A program made the position numbers and the translations under genes. A stretch of DNA of 64,000 nt from SZUA-265 sp965651905. GTDB taxonomy: Bacteria > Myxococcota_A > Polyangia > Polyangiales > Polyangiaceae. Location of the stretch: the NCBI GenBank assembly GCA_965651905.1, contig CBFGUG010000031.1, forward strand, positions 16,591 through 80,590, given 5' to 3'. Below the pieces are notes generated by a model. That model was given only the letters and a program-made list of their open reading frames with translations. It had not been told where the DNA came from and searched no databases. Numbering within the stretch: position 1 is the stretch's first letter; each line of letters starts with the position of its first letter. This document shows positions 1-8,369 of this stretch, one piece after another.

Positions 1-1
1 G

Positions 2-775
2 CCTCGTTCGATTATCCGCGACTTCGAATTCGGGAGCGAACGTGGTGAACAGAAGAAGCTGATCGACGACAACCCTGACGTCGGATACTTCAGCGAGATC
101 GAACAACCGCTGCGCTACGTGCCAGACAAGCTGAGCATCGACGCGCTCGTGCGACGGCTGCCGTGCAAGGACAGTCGAGAAGACTTCCGCGCGACGCTAC
201 GCGGAGAAAGTGACCACTTTCAGATAGCCACCGAGTGGCTCGACTCGACGCCAAACGACGGTGAGCACGAGTGGCAGCTGGTGTGGGCTCGCATGCTCTT
301 GTGCAACGTCGTGTTTCTGTTCGACGCCTCTGGCGCCCTCCGAGATACCTTGGCGTTCGAAAGCCGTGGAAGATTCTCGATGAGCGATCTCGTGATTCGC
401 GATCGCGAACCAGACCTGCCCGAGTTGGTGTTCGAAGAGGTCGTCGGCAGCTCCGTGTGTTGTTACCCCGTGGTCAATCACGTGATTCGCATCACCTCAT
501 GGGGCAAGTTCAAGAAGGTGTTCGAACACGCCCGTTCGTACGATCACGTCGGCCCGGGCGTGCGGTACGACTATTGGTTCCAGTTCGAGTACGAGCCAAA
601 TCGAATCAAGGTACGCAAGCTATTCCCCGACGCGGAGAACAGACCGATCGAACACTTCACCTATCAACCGCATCTCGATCGCTACGTACCCACCCCCGAA
701 ACTCGGGCGTTGCTCCAAGAGGAAGCACGACGAGAGCGCGAAGCAAGAGCGCGTGACGACTACTACGGCCCGTGA
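2..775 (+). CDS. Hypothetical protein, 5' end missing
   Basis: The reading frame is open from the first bases of the window, so the true start lies outside; 257 residues are visible. A GTG at 119 lies inside this open frame, but the protein sequence upstream of it looks equally coding. The protein is soluble, rich in acidic and aromatic residues, with no signal peptide or membrane helix. The C-terminus is an Arg/Glu-rich, probably helical tail ending in DDYYGP. I recognise no family and assign no function. The next gene lies on the opposite strand, so this is the last gene of its unit. Confidence 0.75.
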   Translation, partial: PRSIIRDFEFGSERGEQKKLIDDNPDVGYFSEIEQPLRYVPDKLSIDALVRRLPCKDSREDFRATLRGESDHFQIATEWLDSTPNDGEHEWQLVWARMLLCNVVFLFDASGALRDTLAFESRGRFSMSDLVIRDREPDLPELVFEEVVGSSVCCYPVVNHVIRITSWGKFKKVFEHARSYDHVGPGVRYDYWFQFEYEPNRIKVRKLFPDAENRPIEHFTYQPHLDRYVPTPETRALLQEEARREREARARDDYYGP

Positions 776-877
776 GCCACGCCTATTTGCTACCCGCCCC
801 GCGCGACATTTCCAGATCGGCATCGAGGTACGCAATCGCGCGCGCAGAGTTCACCGCCGCGCCACATGAACGAGCAG

Positions 878-1912
878 CTACAAGCCCCACGACGCGTACA
901 CCTGCACCGCGCGATCCATGGTCCAGTAAGCCGCCGCGCCCCCCAAACCATACACGACAGCGGTTTCCACACGCGCGGCGAGCGTTTCGCTGCGTCTGAG
1001 CAGCTGCCAAACGAGCGCCAACACGCCGACGACGAATAGCTGCCCCAACTCGACTCCCACGTTGAACATGAGCAGCGCGAGGGGTACGTGCTCTGGAGGT
1101 AGCCCCACTTCGGAAAGTGCCGACGCAAACCCGAACCCGTGCAGCAGCCCAAACGCGAACGCCACGGCCCACGGCGCGCGGTGTGTCCAGGTCGGCTTGC
1201 TCTGCTTGGCTTCGACAGCGAGCAACAAGATCGAAAGCGCGATGCAAAACTCGACGGGTCCAATCGGCAGCGCCGCCCAACCCAGCGTAGCCGCCGCCAA
1301 AGTGATGCTGTGCGCGAGCGTGAACGCCGTGATCGTCAGCAGCAAGCGCCGCACGTTGCGCACGAACAACAACAGCCCAGTGACGAACAACAAGTGGTCG
1401 GGGCCGCCGACGATGTGCTCCACACCGAGTTCGACGTAGTCTTTCGACAGCTCCACGTTTCGTGCGAAGGTGTCGCCCGAACCCGCGCCGTACACGCGAA
1501 GCTCGAGCGATTCACTTCCCAGTGTGCGCAGTGAACGTGCTCCCTCCAGCCAGTCGATGTCGATCGAAACGCGGTCTAGTGCACCCTCTGGAGCGTCGAA
1601 CCCGATCGTGCCAAGCAACCCCGTTTCGCCGCAGTCTAGCAACGACGGCGTGCCCGACGCATCGAACGAACACTGCTCTGGAAAGCGGGGCTCGACTTGC
1701 GCGGCCGCACCAGACGCAGAGATCGGCGGCGACCAATGCACCACGAATCGTCCAGGCTCGAGCTCTTTCAGCGCGAGCACCGCGGGGCGGATCTCGTGGG
1801 CCGCTGCTTCAGCTGCCACGCCGAACACGCCCGCGGCCGCTGCGACTGCGCTCAGCTGAGCTCGCGATCGCCGAACGCGGGGCTCGAACAATGGGCAGTC
1901 ATCGTGCGGCAC
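878..1912 (-). CDS. HupE/UreJ-like membrane protein with secreted N-terminal domain
   Basis: The C-terminal half carries several membrane helices and the signature GVEHIVGGPDHLLFVTG, followed by an HGFGFASALSE segment, both typical of the HupE/UreJ_2 family. That family is thought to move or bind metal ions, in some cases nickel for hydrogenase or urease, but no hydrogenase or urease gene is in view. A signal-like Ala-rich stretch ends at AAAHEIRPAVL, so the first part of about 170 residues should be periplasmic. The frame stays open to 2029; I prefer the GTG at 1912 because it puts the signal peptide near the N-terminus. Substrate is unknown. Confidence 0.8.
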   Translation of the reverse strand: MPHDDCPLFEPRVRRSRAQLSAVAAAAGVFGVAAEAAAHEIRPAVLALKELEPGRFVVHWSPPISASGAAAQVEPRFPEQCSFDASGTPSLLDCGETGLLGTIGFDAPEGALDRVSIDIDWLEGARSLRTLGSESLELRVYGAGSGDTFARNVELSKDYVELGVEHIVGGPDHLLFVTGLLLFVRNVRRLLLTITAFTLAHSITLAAATLGWAALPIGPVEFCIALSILLLAVEAKQSKPTWTHRAPWAVAFAFGLLHGFGFASALSEVGLPPEHVPLALLMFNVGVELGQLFVVGVLALVWQLLRRSETLAARVETAVVYGLGGAAAYWTMDRAVQVYASWGL

Positions 1913-2243
1913 GGAGCGCGGTTGTGCCAACGTCGGAGTCCGAATGCCAGGGGTGTTCCAACTTTTCGGAGAGGGCCTGGAGCGCACGAGCCTCACCCCG
2001 AGGCGACAGGGCGCGACAACGTGATTCACTGACTCGCACCTCGACGGACCTGCAGTAGCGGGAGCCGATCTGCGCGCCGCAAGTTCCTCCCCAAAAACCC
2101 CAAAATCGAAGCGCGACTCGAGAAGTCCGCGTCGCGTGGTCCGCTTCTTGCGTCCTCATGTCTTCGGCGCCTGTGCAGCGAGTCGACGTGAGCGCAGTGC
2201 CACGAACTCATCGCACGCGATCGACTGGCGATTCGAACGCGGA

Positions 2244-2250
2244 AAGGAGG
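2244..2250 (+). promoter_or_regulatory. Strong Shine-Dalgarno site
   Basis: AAGGAGG lies seven bases before the ATG at 2258. It fixes the start of the glutaredoxin-MauE gene and is one of the best ribosome binding sites in the window. Confidence 0.8.
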
Positions 2251-2257
2251 AACACGG

Positions 2258-3016
2258 ATGCCGAATCAATCTCCCACGAGCGCACAGCTGTATCGCATGG
2301 TGATGGACAAACACGTCTGTCCCTACGGACTCAAGTCCAAGTGGCTGCTGGAGCGCGAGGGTTTCGACGTCGAAGATCATCACTTGACGACGCGGGAAGA
2401 GACCGACGCCTTCAAAGAGCAACAACAGGTCGACACCACGCCGCAGACGTTCATCGGGGAGCGGCGGGTTGGAGGTTACGATGAGCTGCGCGAATACTTC
2501 GGCAAGCCGACGGCAGATCCTGATGAGCCAACTTACCAGCCCGTCGTCGCGGTGTTTGGCACCGCCGCGCTGGCAGCCTTGGCGCTCACTTGGGCGGCGT
2601 TTGGAGAGCTGCTGACGATCCGTACAGTCGAATGGTTCGTCGCGCTGTCGATGGCGATGCTGGCGATGCTCAAGCTGCGCGATCTGCGAGCCTTCTCCAC
2701 CATGTTCCTCAACTACGATCTGCTGGCGCGGCGTTGGGTGGGTTACAGCTTCGTGTACCCGTTCGCCGAAGCATTGGCGGCGATTCTGATGCTGGCGGGA
2801 GCGCTCACGTTCATCTCCGCGCCCGTGGCGCTGTTCATCGGCAGCATTGGTGCAGCTTCCGTGATCTATGCCGTGTGGATTCAGAAACGGGAGCTCGAGT
2901 GCGCGTGCGTGGGCGGCGGGTCGAGTGTCCCACTGGGCTTCGTCTCGCTGACCGAAAACTTGGCGATGGTCGGCATGGGAGTGTGGATGCTCCTACGCCC
3001 GACGCTGATCGGCTGA
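2258..3016 (+). CDS. Glutaredoxin domain fused to MauE/DoxX-like membrane domain
   Basis: Residues 1-85 form a glutaredoxin fold: CPYG replaces the usual CPYC active site (a monothiol arrangement), with the TPQTFIGERRVGG cis-Pro/GSH-binding segment typical of the family. Residues about 95-250 hold four or so hydrophobic helices resembling MauE/DoxX-type redox-associated membrane proteins, including a CACVGGGSSVPLG loop with two Cys. MauE-type proteins supply or take electrons for disulphide chemistry in the envelope; the fusion suggests thiol transfer across or at the inner membrane. The start is fixed by AAGGAGG at 2244. It is likely a single-gene unit. Confidence 0.85.
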   Translation: MPNQSPTSAQLYRMVMDKHVCPYGLKSKWLLEREGFDVEDHHLTTREETDAFKEQQQVDTTPQTFIGERRVGGYDELREYFGKPTADPDEPTYQPVVAVFGTAALAALALTWAAFGELLTIRTVEWFVALSMAMLAMLKLRDLRAFSTMFLNYDLLARRWVGYSFVYPFAEALAAILMLAGALTFISAPVALFIGSIGAASVIYAVWIQKRELECACVGGGSSVPLGFVSLTENLAMVGMGVWMLLRPTLIG

Positions 3017-3195
3017 GCCGCTGTCGCTCGAGCGACATGCACCCCGACTGCAACCGTGGTCCCGGACACACGCCGCAGTGTCACGTCGGTTGCACACTCT
3101 GGCGCTGAGGTGTGACGGCGGTTGCACGGTGTGCGGGCGTGGCCGCGAGAAAACGGCTGCGGCAGATTGGCACGATTCGCGCATTGTCGCCTCAC

Positions 3196-4464
3196 ATGTC
3201 TCGAGCTCGTGCAGTTGCTAACACGTCCACTCCCTCCCGCTGGCGTCGTCTCGGCGTGCGGCTCGGCGCGGTCGCGGCGGCGGGCTGCGGCGTCGGGCTC
3301 GGCGGTTGGATCGCATTGCACCAGATCCCGGACTTCGGTCCCTGGGCGGCGGACGCCGCGCGCAGTTTGGTCGGCGACGACACGGTCGCTCGCGCCGAAG
3401 ACTTCGCGTACGCGGTGCAAGATCGCATCAAGAAGTCCGCGTACGCCGACGAAGCGCCGCAAGCGCACTGGGAAGTCGACGAACCCGAACTGCCCTCGAT
3501 AAGTGACGCGATCGACGACGCCTCACCCGAGTTATTGGTGAAAAGTCCTGCAGGCGAGGCCGCAGCAGTGGTCGAGGTGAAGCCATTTCGCCCGCGTGAC
3601 GTCGGGCCCATGTACCCGGAGCAAGCCGCGCCTGGCGACGGGCGTTGGGTAGCGGTCGGCGACAGCTCGATCGCCTACAAGACGTTGATCCACCCCGACA
3701 AGGAACGTTCGTACGCCGAGCTGTTCATCGCGGCCATCGACTTGTCGCGAGTCGACGTGCACGCCAGCGCGGGCACCCTCGAGCCCGAAAACGTCGCAGA
3801 TGGTGCGGATCAACTAGCGCGCACGGGCCGCGTTCCCGAAGACCACCTGACCCAACTGTTCGCCGCGTTCAACGGCGGCTTCAAGACGCGTCACGGCGGC
3901 TTCGGCATGCGCACGTCGGGTGTGACCCTGGTCCCCGCAAAGCCCAAATCGTGCACCGTCGCTCGTTACAACGACGGCAGCGTGCGCATCGGCACCTGGA
4001 CCGAGCTGCCCGACCACGATTCGATCGATTGGTTTCGGCAAACGCCCGCGTGTATCGTCGAGGACGGCGCGCGTCACCCCTCGCTCGAAGACTCCAAGAG
4101 CTGGGGTGCGACCCTCGACGGCGACACCGTGATTCGCCGTTCAGCGGTGGGCCTCAGCGCCGACGGCCGAACCTTGTTCATGGGTATCAGCAACGCCACC
4201 CACGCGGACTCACTGGCGCGCGGCATGCAGCACGTCGGCGCCGTCACCGTCGCGCAGCTCGACGTCAACTACGCCTACCCGCGCTTCTTGTTTTACGAAG
4301 AGGGCACGCGCGGCGAAAAGATCACGCCCCTGGCCAAAGGTTTCGTGGTCAAGCCGGGCCACTACGTGAGCGACGTCTCCAAGCGCGACTTCTTCTACCT
4401 GACGACCAAGTCGAGCCCGTCGCTGGCTCGCAGTGAAGCGGTCGACCCCACGCGCGGCGGCTGA
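3196..4464 (+). CDS. NAGPA-type (phosphodiester glycosidase-like) exported protein
   Basis: After a basic N-terminus and one hydrophobic segment (about residues 20-42), the C-terminal 270 residues look like a NAGPA domain: AAFNGGFKTRHGGFGM, then WGATLDGD, GRTLFMGIS and QLDVNYAYPRFLF, in the usual order. Members hydrolyse sugar phosphodiesters or related exopolysaccharide linkages outside the cytoplasm. The frame remains open back to a GTG at 3112; I chose the ATG at 3196 because it places the membrane anchor normally. It is followed by a strong hairpin at 4509-4538. Confidence 0.75.
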   Translation: MSRARAVANTSTPSRWRRLGVRLGAVAAAGCGVGLGGWIALHQIPDFGPWAADAARSLVGDDTVARAEDFAYAVQDRIKKSAYADEAPQAHWEVDEPELPSISDAIDDASPELLVKSPAGEAAAVVEVKPFRPRDVGPMYPEQAAPGDGRWVAVGDSSIAYKTLIHPDKERSYAELFIAAIDLSRVDVHASAGTLEPENVADGADQLARTGRVPEDHLTQLFAAFNGGFKTRHGGFGMRTSGVTLVPAKPKSCTVARYNDGSVRIGTWTELPDHDSIDWFRQTPACIVEDGARHPSLEDSKSWGATLDGDTVIRRSAVGLSADGRTLFMGISNATHADSLARGMQHVGAVTVAQLDVNYAYPRFLFYEEGTRGEKITPLAKGFVVKPGHYVSDVSKRDFFYLTTKSSPSLARSEAVDPTRGG

Positions 4465-4508
4465 GCTTTCGCACAGCTGACGCCATCGTTCAGCGATGTG
4501 TACCGAGT

Positions 4509-4538
4509 GACCGCACGAGGTGAATGCCTCGTGCGGTC
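4509..4538. terminator. Perfect 12-bp hairpin between convergent genes
   Basis: GACCGCACGAGG and CCTCGTGCGGTC are exact reverse complements around a six-base loop. The hairpin sits in the 105-bp gap between two convergent genes, so it could end transcription from both sides. There is no long T-run on either side. Confidence 0.7.
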
Positions 4539-4569
4539 GTTGCATTGCGGGCACTGCGTTTTCAGAAAC

Positions 4570-4926
4570 TCAGTCTGTCGGAGCCTCGGCGTTTTCCGCT
4601 TCGGCCTGCAGATAACGATCGATCACGAAGGGCCCGAACGGAAAAAACGCGGCCACGAACGCCAAACCGCCGCGCGCGACACTCAGGCTCCCCACCGCCA
4701 GCGCCCGAAACAACAGCGCGCAGAAGGCGATGAACAACAAGCCGTGCGCCATCCCGACGATGCGCACCGCCATTGGCATGTCAGCCAGGTATTTCAGTGG
4801 CATCGCGATGCCCAGCAGCACCAAGAACGAAATAGCCTCGACCTTGCCCGCCAAGCGCACACGATCGACCGCGACGCGGTGTTCACTCCCAGACTCACTG
4901 ACGCTTTCGCTCACTGGTTCGCTCAT
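4570..4926 (-). CDS. DUF3817 family membrane protein
   Basis: 118 residues. After a Ser/Glu-rich N-terminus come three hydrophobic helices. RIVGMAHGLLFIAFC and the terminal FFPFGPFVIDRYL match the DUF3817 pattern (R-x-VG-x-x-HG in the second helix, PFG-x-F near the end). The family is widespread, small and of unknown function. The start is the ATG at 4926. An unusual degenerate repeat array lies just upstream. Confidence 0.8.
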   Translation of the reverse strand: MSEPVSESVSESGSEHRVAVDRVRLAGKVEAISFLVLLGIAMPLKYLADMPMAVRIVGMAHGLLFIAFCALLFRALAVGSLSVARGGLAFVAAFFPFGPFVIDRYLQAEAENAEAPTD

Positions 4927-5298
4927 GGCGGCACTCTACATGGATTGCCCGACGTTGCTGCAACAAGCGACCACTGCGGCACCACGTCGCGAACCTGCCA
5001 GAACCCGCGCGCTCACTGGGGCACCGCGTCGCGAACCTTCGCCGTCGCTCCAACGCCCCAACTTTTTTCGCCATCACGTCGCGTTCGCATCACCCAACGC
5101 CCCACGTTTCCCATCACCTCGCTTGCGCGACGACTCGTAGCGGCATCATGTCGTGGTTTCGTGTAAGCCGGGCTACGTCGCGGTGGGCCACCCCCGGCTT
5201 TCGCTGAGCTCCCCCACCGCAGCTCCCTATCGCGGTCGGTGAGTTCAGCACGCGGGCGCAGCCATCGAGCTAGGCTCGAGCGGGCAGCAAGACGCGGG
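4927..5298. repeat. Non-coding spacer with degenerate repeats
   Basis: No convincing gene lies between the kinase stop and the DUF3817 start. Positions 4972-4996 and 5014-5038 are direct repeats of 25 bp differing at two bases (consensus cactGgGGCACCGCGTCGCGAACCT in mixed form). Weaker copies of the core (CATCACGTCGCGTTCG near 5071, CATCACCTCGCTTGCG near 5113) follow, and CAACGCCCCA occurs at 5051 and 5095. Spacings are about 42-49 bp. The copies may be operator sites for the minus-strand DUF3817 gene or decayed small repeats. Confidence 0.6.
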
Positions 5299-7614
5299 TC
5301 AGCCGCCGTCGGCCAGCGCCTCTCGGATGTTTCTCGCGAGCGTGGCACGAGTGAACGGCTTTTCCACCAAACGCACTCCCTCATCCAAGCGACCGTGGTG
5401 AATGATCGCGTCCTGCGTGTAGCCTGAGGTGAACAGCACGGGCAACTGTGGTCGTCGTTCTCGCACCTTCTCGGCCAGCTCAGCGCCATTCATGCCCCCG
5501 GGCAGTACGACGTCGGTGAACAGCAAGTCGACGTCGGGGTTGGAGTCGAGGCAGCGCAAAGCTGCGGCGGCGTCCTCCGCGACGAGCACTCGATAACCCA
5601 AATGCTCCAAGATGCGCACCGTCACTGCGCGAACGTCGGCCTCGTCTTCCACGACCAACAACAGTTCACCCCCGCCCGCGGCAGCCAACGCCGAGTGACT
5701 GGACGCTGACGCGGCTGCAGAGGTCGGTAGCGACCTCGGCAAGTAGATGGCCGCGGTCGTGCCCTCGCCTGGCGTACTCTGCAACCGAACGTGCCCCCCC
5801 GACTGCGTGACGAAGCCGTACACCATGCTGAGCCCGAGCCCCGTGCCACGACCTGGCTCCTTGGTCGTGAAAAACGGTTCGAACGCGCGCCCCAACACCT
5901 CTTCGGGCATGCCGCGACCCGTGTCCTTCACGACGATCCGCACGAACTGGCCTGCGCGAGCGTCCTCGTGCTGGCTCGCGTCGTCTTCATCCAACTCCGC
6001 GTTCGATGTCGCAATGGTGATCTTGCCGCCCGTCGGCATGGCGTCGCGAGCGTTGAGCGCCAAGTTGAGTAGCGCGCTCTCCAGCTGCGCCGGGTCCACT
6101 TCACACGACCACAACGCGCCGCTGAGAATCGTCTCGATCTCGACGGTCTCACCGAGGGTTCTGCGCAGAAGATTCTCGAACTTGCGGAGCAAGCCGTTGG
6201 CGTCGACCACTTGCGGCCGCAGCGGCTGACGTCGAGAAAACGCCGTCAACATCCGCGTCAAGTCTGCGGCCCGATTCGCGCCCGCGTTGGCCTGCTCGAT
6301 CAGCTCGAGCGCAATCGGAGGCGCGTCCACCAGTATTCTCGATAGCTCCGACAGGCTGCCCATGATGATGGTGAGCAGGTTGTTGAAGTCGTGGGCTACG
6401 CCGCCCGTGAGCTGGCCAATCGACTCCATCTTCTGTGATTGTCGCAGCTGCGCTTCGAGGCTCCGTCGTTGTTCCTCGGCGCGCACGCGCTCCGTGATGT
6501 CTTGGGCCACGCCCATCATGCTGAGCAGCGACCCGTCGGTTCCCAAGGTGGCATGGCCACTGGCTTGCATCACCCACTCTTCCCCACCAGGGCGCACGGC
6601 CCGAACCTGAATCGAGTACTCCCCGCCCTGCTGCATGGCCCGACCGACGATCTGTTGTGCTCGGGGGCGGTCCTCGGGGTGAATGCACTCGATCACGGTG
6701 GAAAACCGCTTTGGGCGAGTCCCAGGCTCGAGGCCCAACAGCGAGTAAAGCTCCTTCGACCAGTAGGTCTCTCCGTCGCGGTTGTGCTCGTAACTTCCGA
6801 CGCGGGCCAGGTGTTGGGCGTGCTCGAGTCGCCTCCGATCGGCTAGCGAACTCTGGTAGGCGAGCAGGCCTGTGAGACCATCGGCCAGACGCGCCGCAAT
6901 CGCCTCGAATAGGCCCGCATCCGCATCCGAGTAGACGCGCGGCGCCCCGCAGTGGTGAATGCCCAAACACCACGCAGGCCCAGAGCGCGGCCTGACGGCG
7001 ATGAACATCATCGATCGAACGGCAAAACGCTCGAGCAAGGCATCTCGGGGCACGTCTCGATGAACGGCGTCCCAACGTCGCGCACCAGGCTCGCGCAGTG
7101 CGCTCGCCATGGCCTCTCTGACGAACGGCTCCATGGGGACCTTCACCCCCGCAGCGTTCGCGCCAGGCCACTCGGGAACCGTGCGCTCCATCTGCACGGT
7201 GAAGCCGTCCGCGTCGGGATCACAGGGGAACAGTAGCCACGCGCGATCGCAATCGAGCGACATCAAAATTTCGTCGAGTACCCGCGTCAGCATCGGGTCG
7301 ATCGACGGCGCCGCGAGCATCGCGCGATTGACGCGTTCGAGCACGCTGAGCAGCACGTGTTCGGGAACCCGGTTCTTACTCGAGTCGCTCTCTTCCACCG
7401 ATCGGGTCTTACCGCATATTGGCGCGCAGTCCTCTCGCCAATTGACCCGCTGCTCCCTCGACGCCAACGTTCCGCTGCGGGAAGCAAGCCCCTTGACAGG
7501 CCGCGTTTCACGTAGTCGGTCGACCAACGCTGGGCTTGCGGAAGCCTTGCGCACGGCGATCGCTGCCATGCCAACCTCGAGACGAGTCGGCCAAGGAGTG
7601 GTTTCCCGTCGCAC
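5299..7614 (-). CDS. Soluble hybrid histidine kinase (GAF-PAS-HisKA-HATPase-REC)
   Basis: 771 residues without a membrane segment. A GAF-like domain covers about 90-250, a PAS domain with its PAC tail about 265-385 (ends MMGVAQDITERVRAEEQ), the phosphoacceptor His is residue 408 in AHDFNNLL, the ATPase has DTGRGMPEE and GTGLGLSMVYG, and a receiver domain ends the protein with its phosphoacceptor Asp at about residue 701 (LLFTDVVLPGG) and the conserved Lys in EKPFT. The HDFNN H-box is typical of this kinase class. It is divergent from the receiver/kinase operon at 7913, so both may share one 300-bp control region. Confidence 0.9.
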   Translation of the reverse strand: MRRETTPWPTRLEVGMAAIAVRKASASPALVDRLRETRPVKGLASRSGTLASREQRVNWREDCAPICGKTRSVEESDSSKNRVPEHVLLSVLERVNRAMLAAPSIDPMLTRVLDEILMSLDCDRAWLLFPCDPDADGFTVQMERTVPEWPGANAAGVKVPMEPFVREAMASALREPGARRWDAVHRDVPRDALLERFAVRSMMFIAVRPRSGPAWCLGIHHCGAPRVYSDADAGLFEAIAARLADGLTGLLAYQSSLADRRRLEHAQHLARVGSYEHNRDGETYWSKELYSLLGLEPGTRPKRFSTVIECIHPEDRPRAQQIVGRAMQQGGEYSIQVRAVRPGGEEWVMQASGHATLGTDGSLLSMMGVAQDITERVRAEEQRRSLEAQLRQSQKMESIGQLTGGVAHDFNNLLTIIMGSLSELSRILVDAPPIALELIEQANAGANRAADLTRMLTAFSRRQPLRPQVVDANGLLRKFENLLRRTLGETVEIETILSGALWSCEVDPAQLESALLNLALNARDAMPTGGKITIATSNAELDEDDASQHEDARAGQFVRIVVKDTGRGMPEEVLGRAFEPFFTTKEPGRGTGLGLSMVYGFVTQSGGHVRLQSTPGEGTTAAIYLPRSLPTSAAASASSHSALAAAGGGELLLVVEDEADVRAVTVRILEHLGYRVLVAEDAAAALRCLDSNPDVDLLFTDVVLPGGMNGAELAEKVRERRPQLPVLFTSGYTQDAIIHHGRLDEGVRLVEKPFTRATLARNIREALADGG

Positions 7615-7912
7615 TGAAGCCCCGAAGCCCGCTGTCCACCGTGAGCGTTCTCTTTCGGCGATGGTCGCGCCGTAAGTGTACGTTTCGTTCGATTGTCAGT
7701 GTTCCCGCTTCGACTTTTGGACGGAGTAGCCGTTGGCTGTATGGAACGCCTTTCGCGCACAACCGACTGCGCTAGCTTGAATCGGCACGGGAGTACCGAA
7801 TACCGAAAGTATGAGCCCTGGGTACGCCCCCTGGGCGAGCCTACACGCCACTCGAAGGACTCCGCAGGCGCGGCCAGCCTGCAGTGACCCCACCCGGAGA
7901 ATCCCAAGGCAG

Positions 7913-8326
7913 ATGCGTAACGAATCCGTCAGAGTACTGGTAATCGACGATGATGAAATCGCGCGGGAATTGATGACATCTACGCTGGAGCAGTCGGGTC
8001 TGCTGGTCGTTTCCCTGCCTTCGGCCATTGGAGCCACTCGTGCGATCTACAAGAACGACGTCGACGCCGTCGTTCTCGACGTCATGATGCCAGACATAAA
8101 CGGCGACAAGGTGGCTCGATTGTTGCGGCAGAACGCTCGTGGTCGAAACCTAGCCATCGTACTCGTGTCCAGCCGCCCAGGAGGTGAGTTGGCGCAGCTC
8201 GCCGCATCGGCGGATGCCGACGCGGTGGTCGAGAAGGGACAAATTCGACAGAGCCTGAGTAAAGCCGTCGTCGATGCGTGCCGTTCGCGTCGCGCTGAAG
8301 GCGGTCGTGCCGTGGGTCAAATGTAA
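7913..8326 (+). CDS. Single-domain response regulator
   Basis: 137 residues that make one receiver domain: VLVIDDDE acidic pocket, VVLDVMMPDINGD with the phosphoacceptor Asp, and VLVSS with the conserved Ser; the final Lys appears in VVEKGQ. No output domain follows, so it probably passes a phosphate or acts by protein contact. The frame is open upstream to a GTG-less ATG at 7811, but the ATG at 7913 starts right at the domain. It is transcribed just ahead of the membrane hybrid kinase at 8370, whose upstream frame overlaps its end. Confidence 0.85.
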   Translation: MRNESVRVLVIDDDEIARELMTSTLEQSGLLVVSLPSAIGATRAIYKNDVDAVVLDVMMPDINGDKVARLLRQNARGRNLAIVLVSSRPGGELAQLAASADADAVVEKGQIRQSLSKAVVDACRSRRAEGGRAVGQM

Positions 8327-8369
8327 ACGGCACGACGACCACGACTTCCGCTCCGCCCGCCCCCCCCCG

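Noticed and set aside
2158..2484. 108-aa frame over the glutaredoxin start
   Set aside because: Arg/Thr-rich shadow of the real gene, which has its own strong ribosome binding site.
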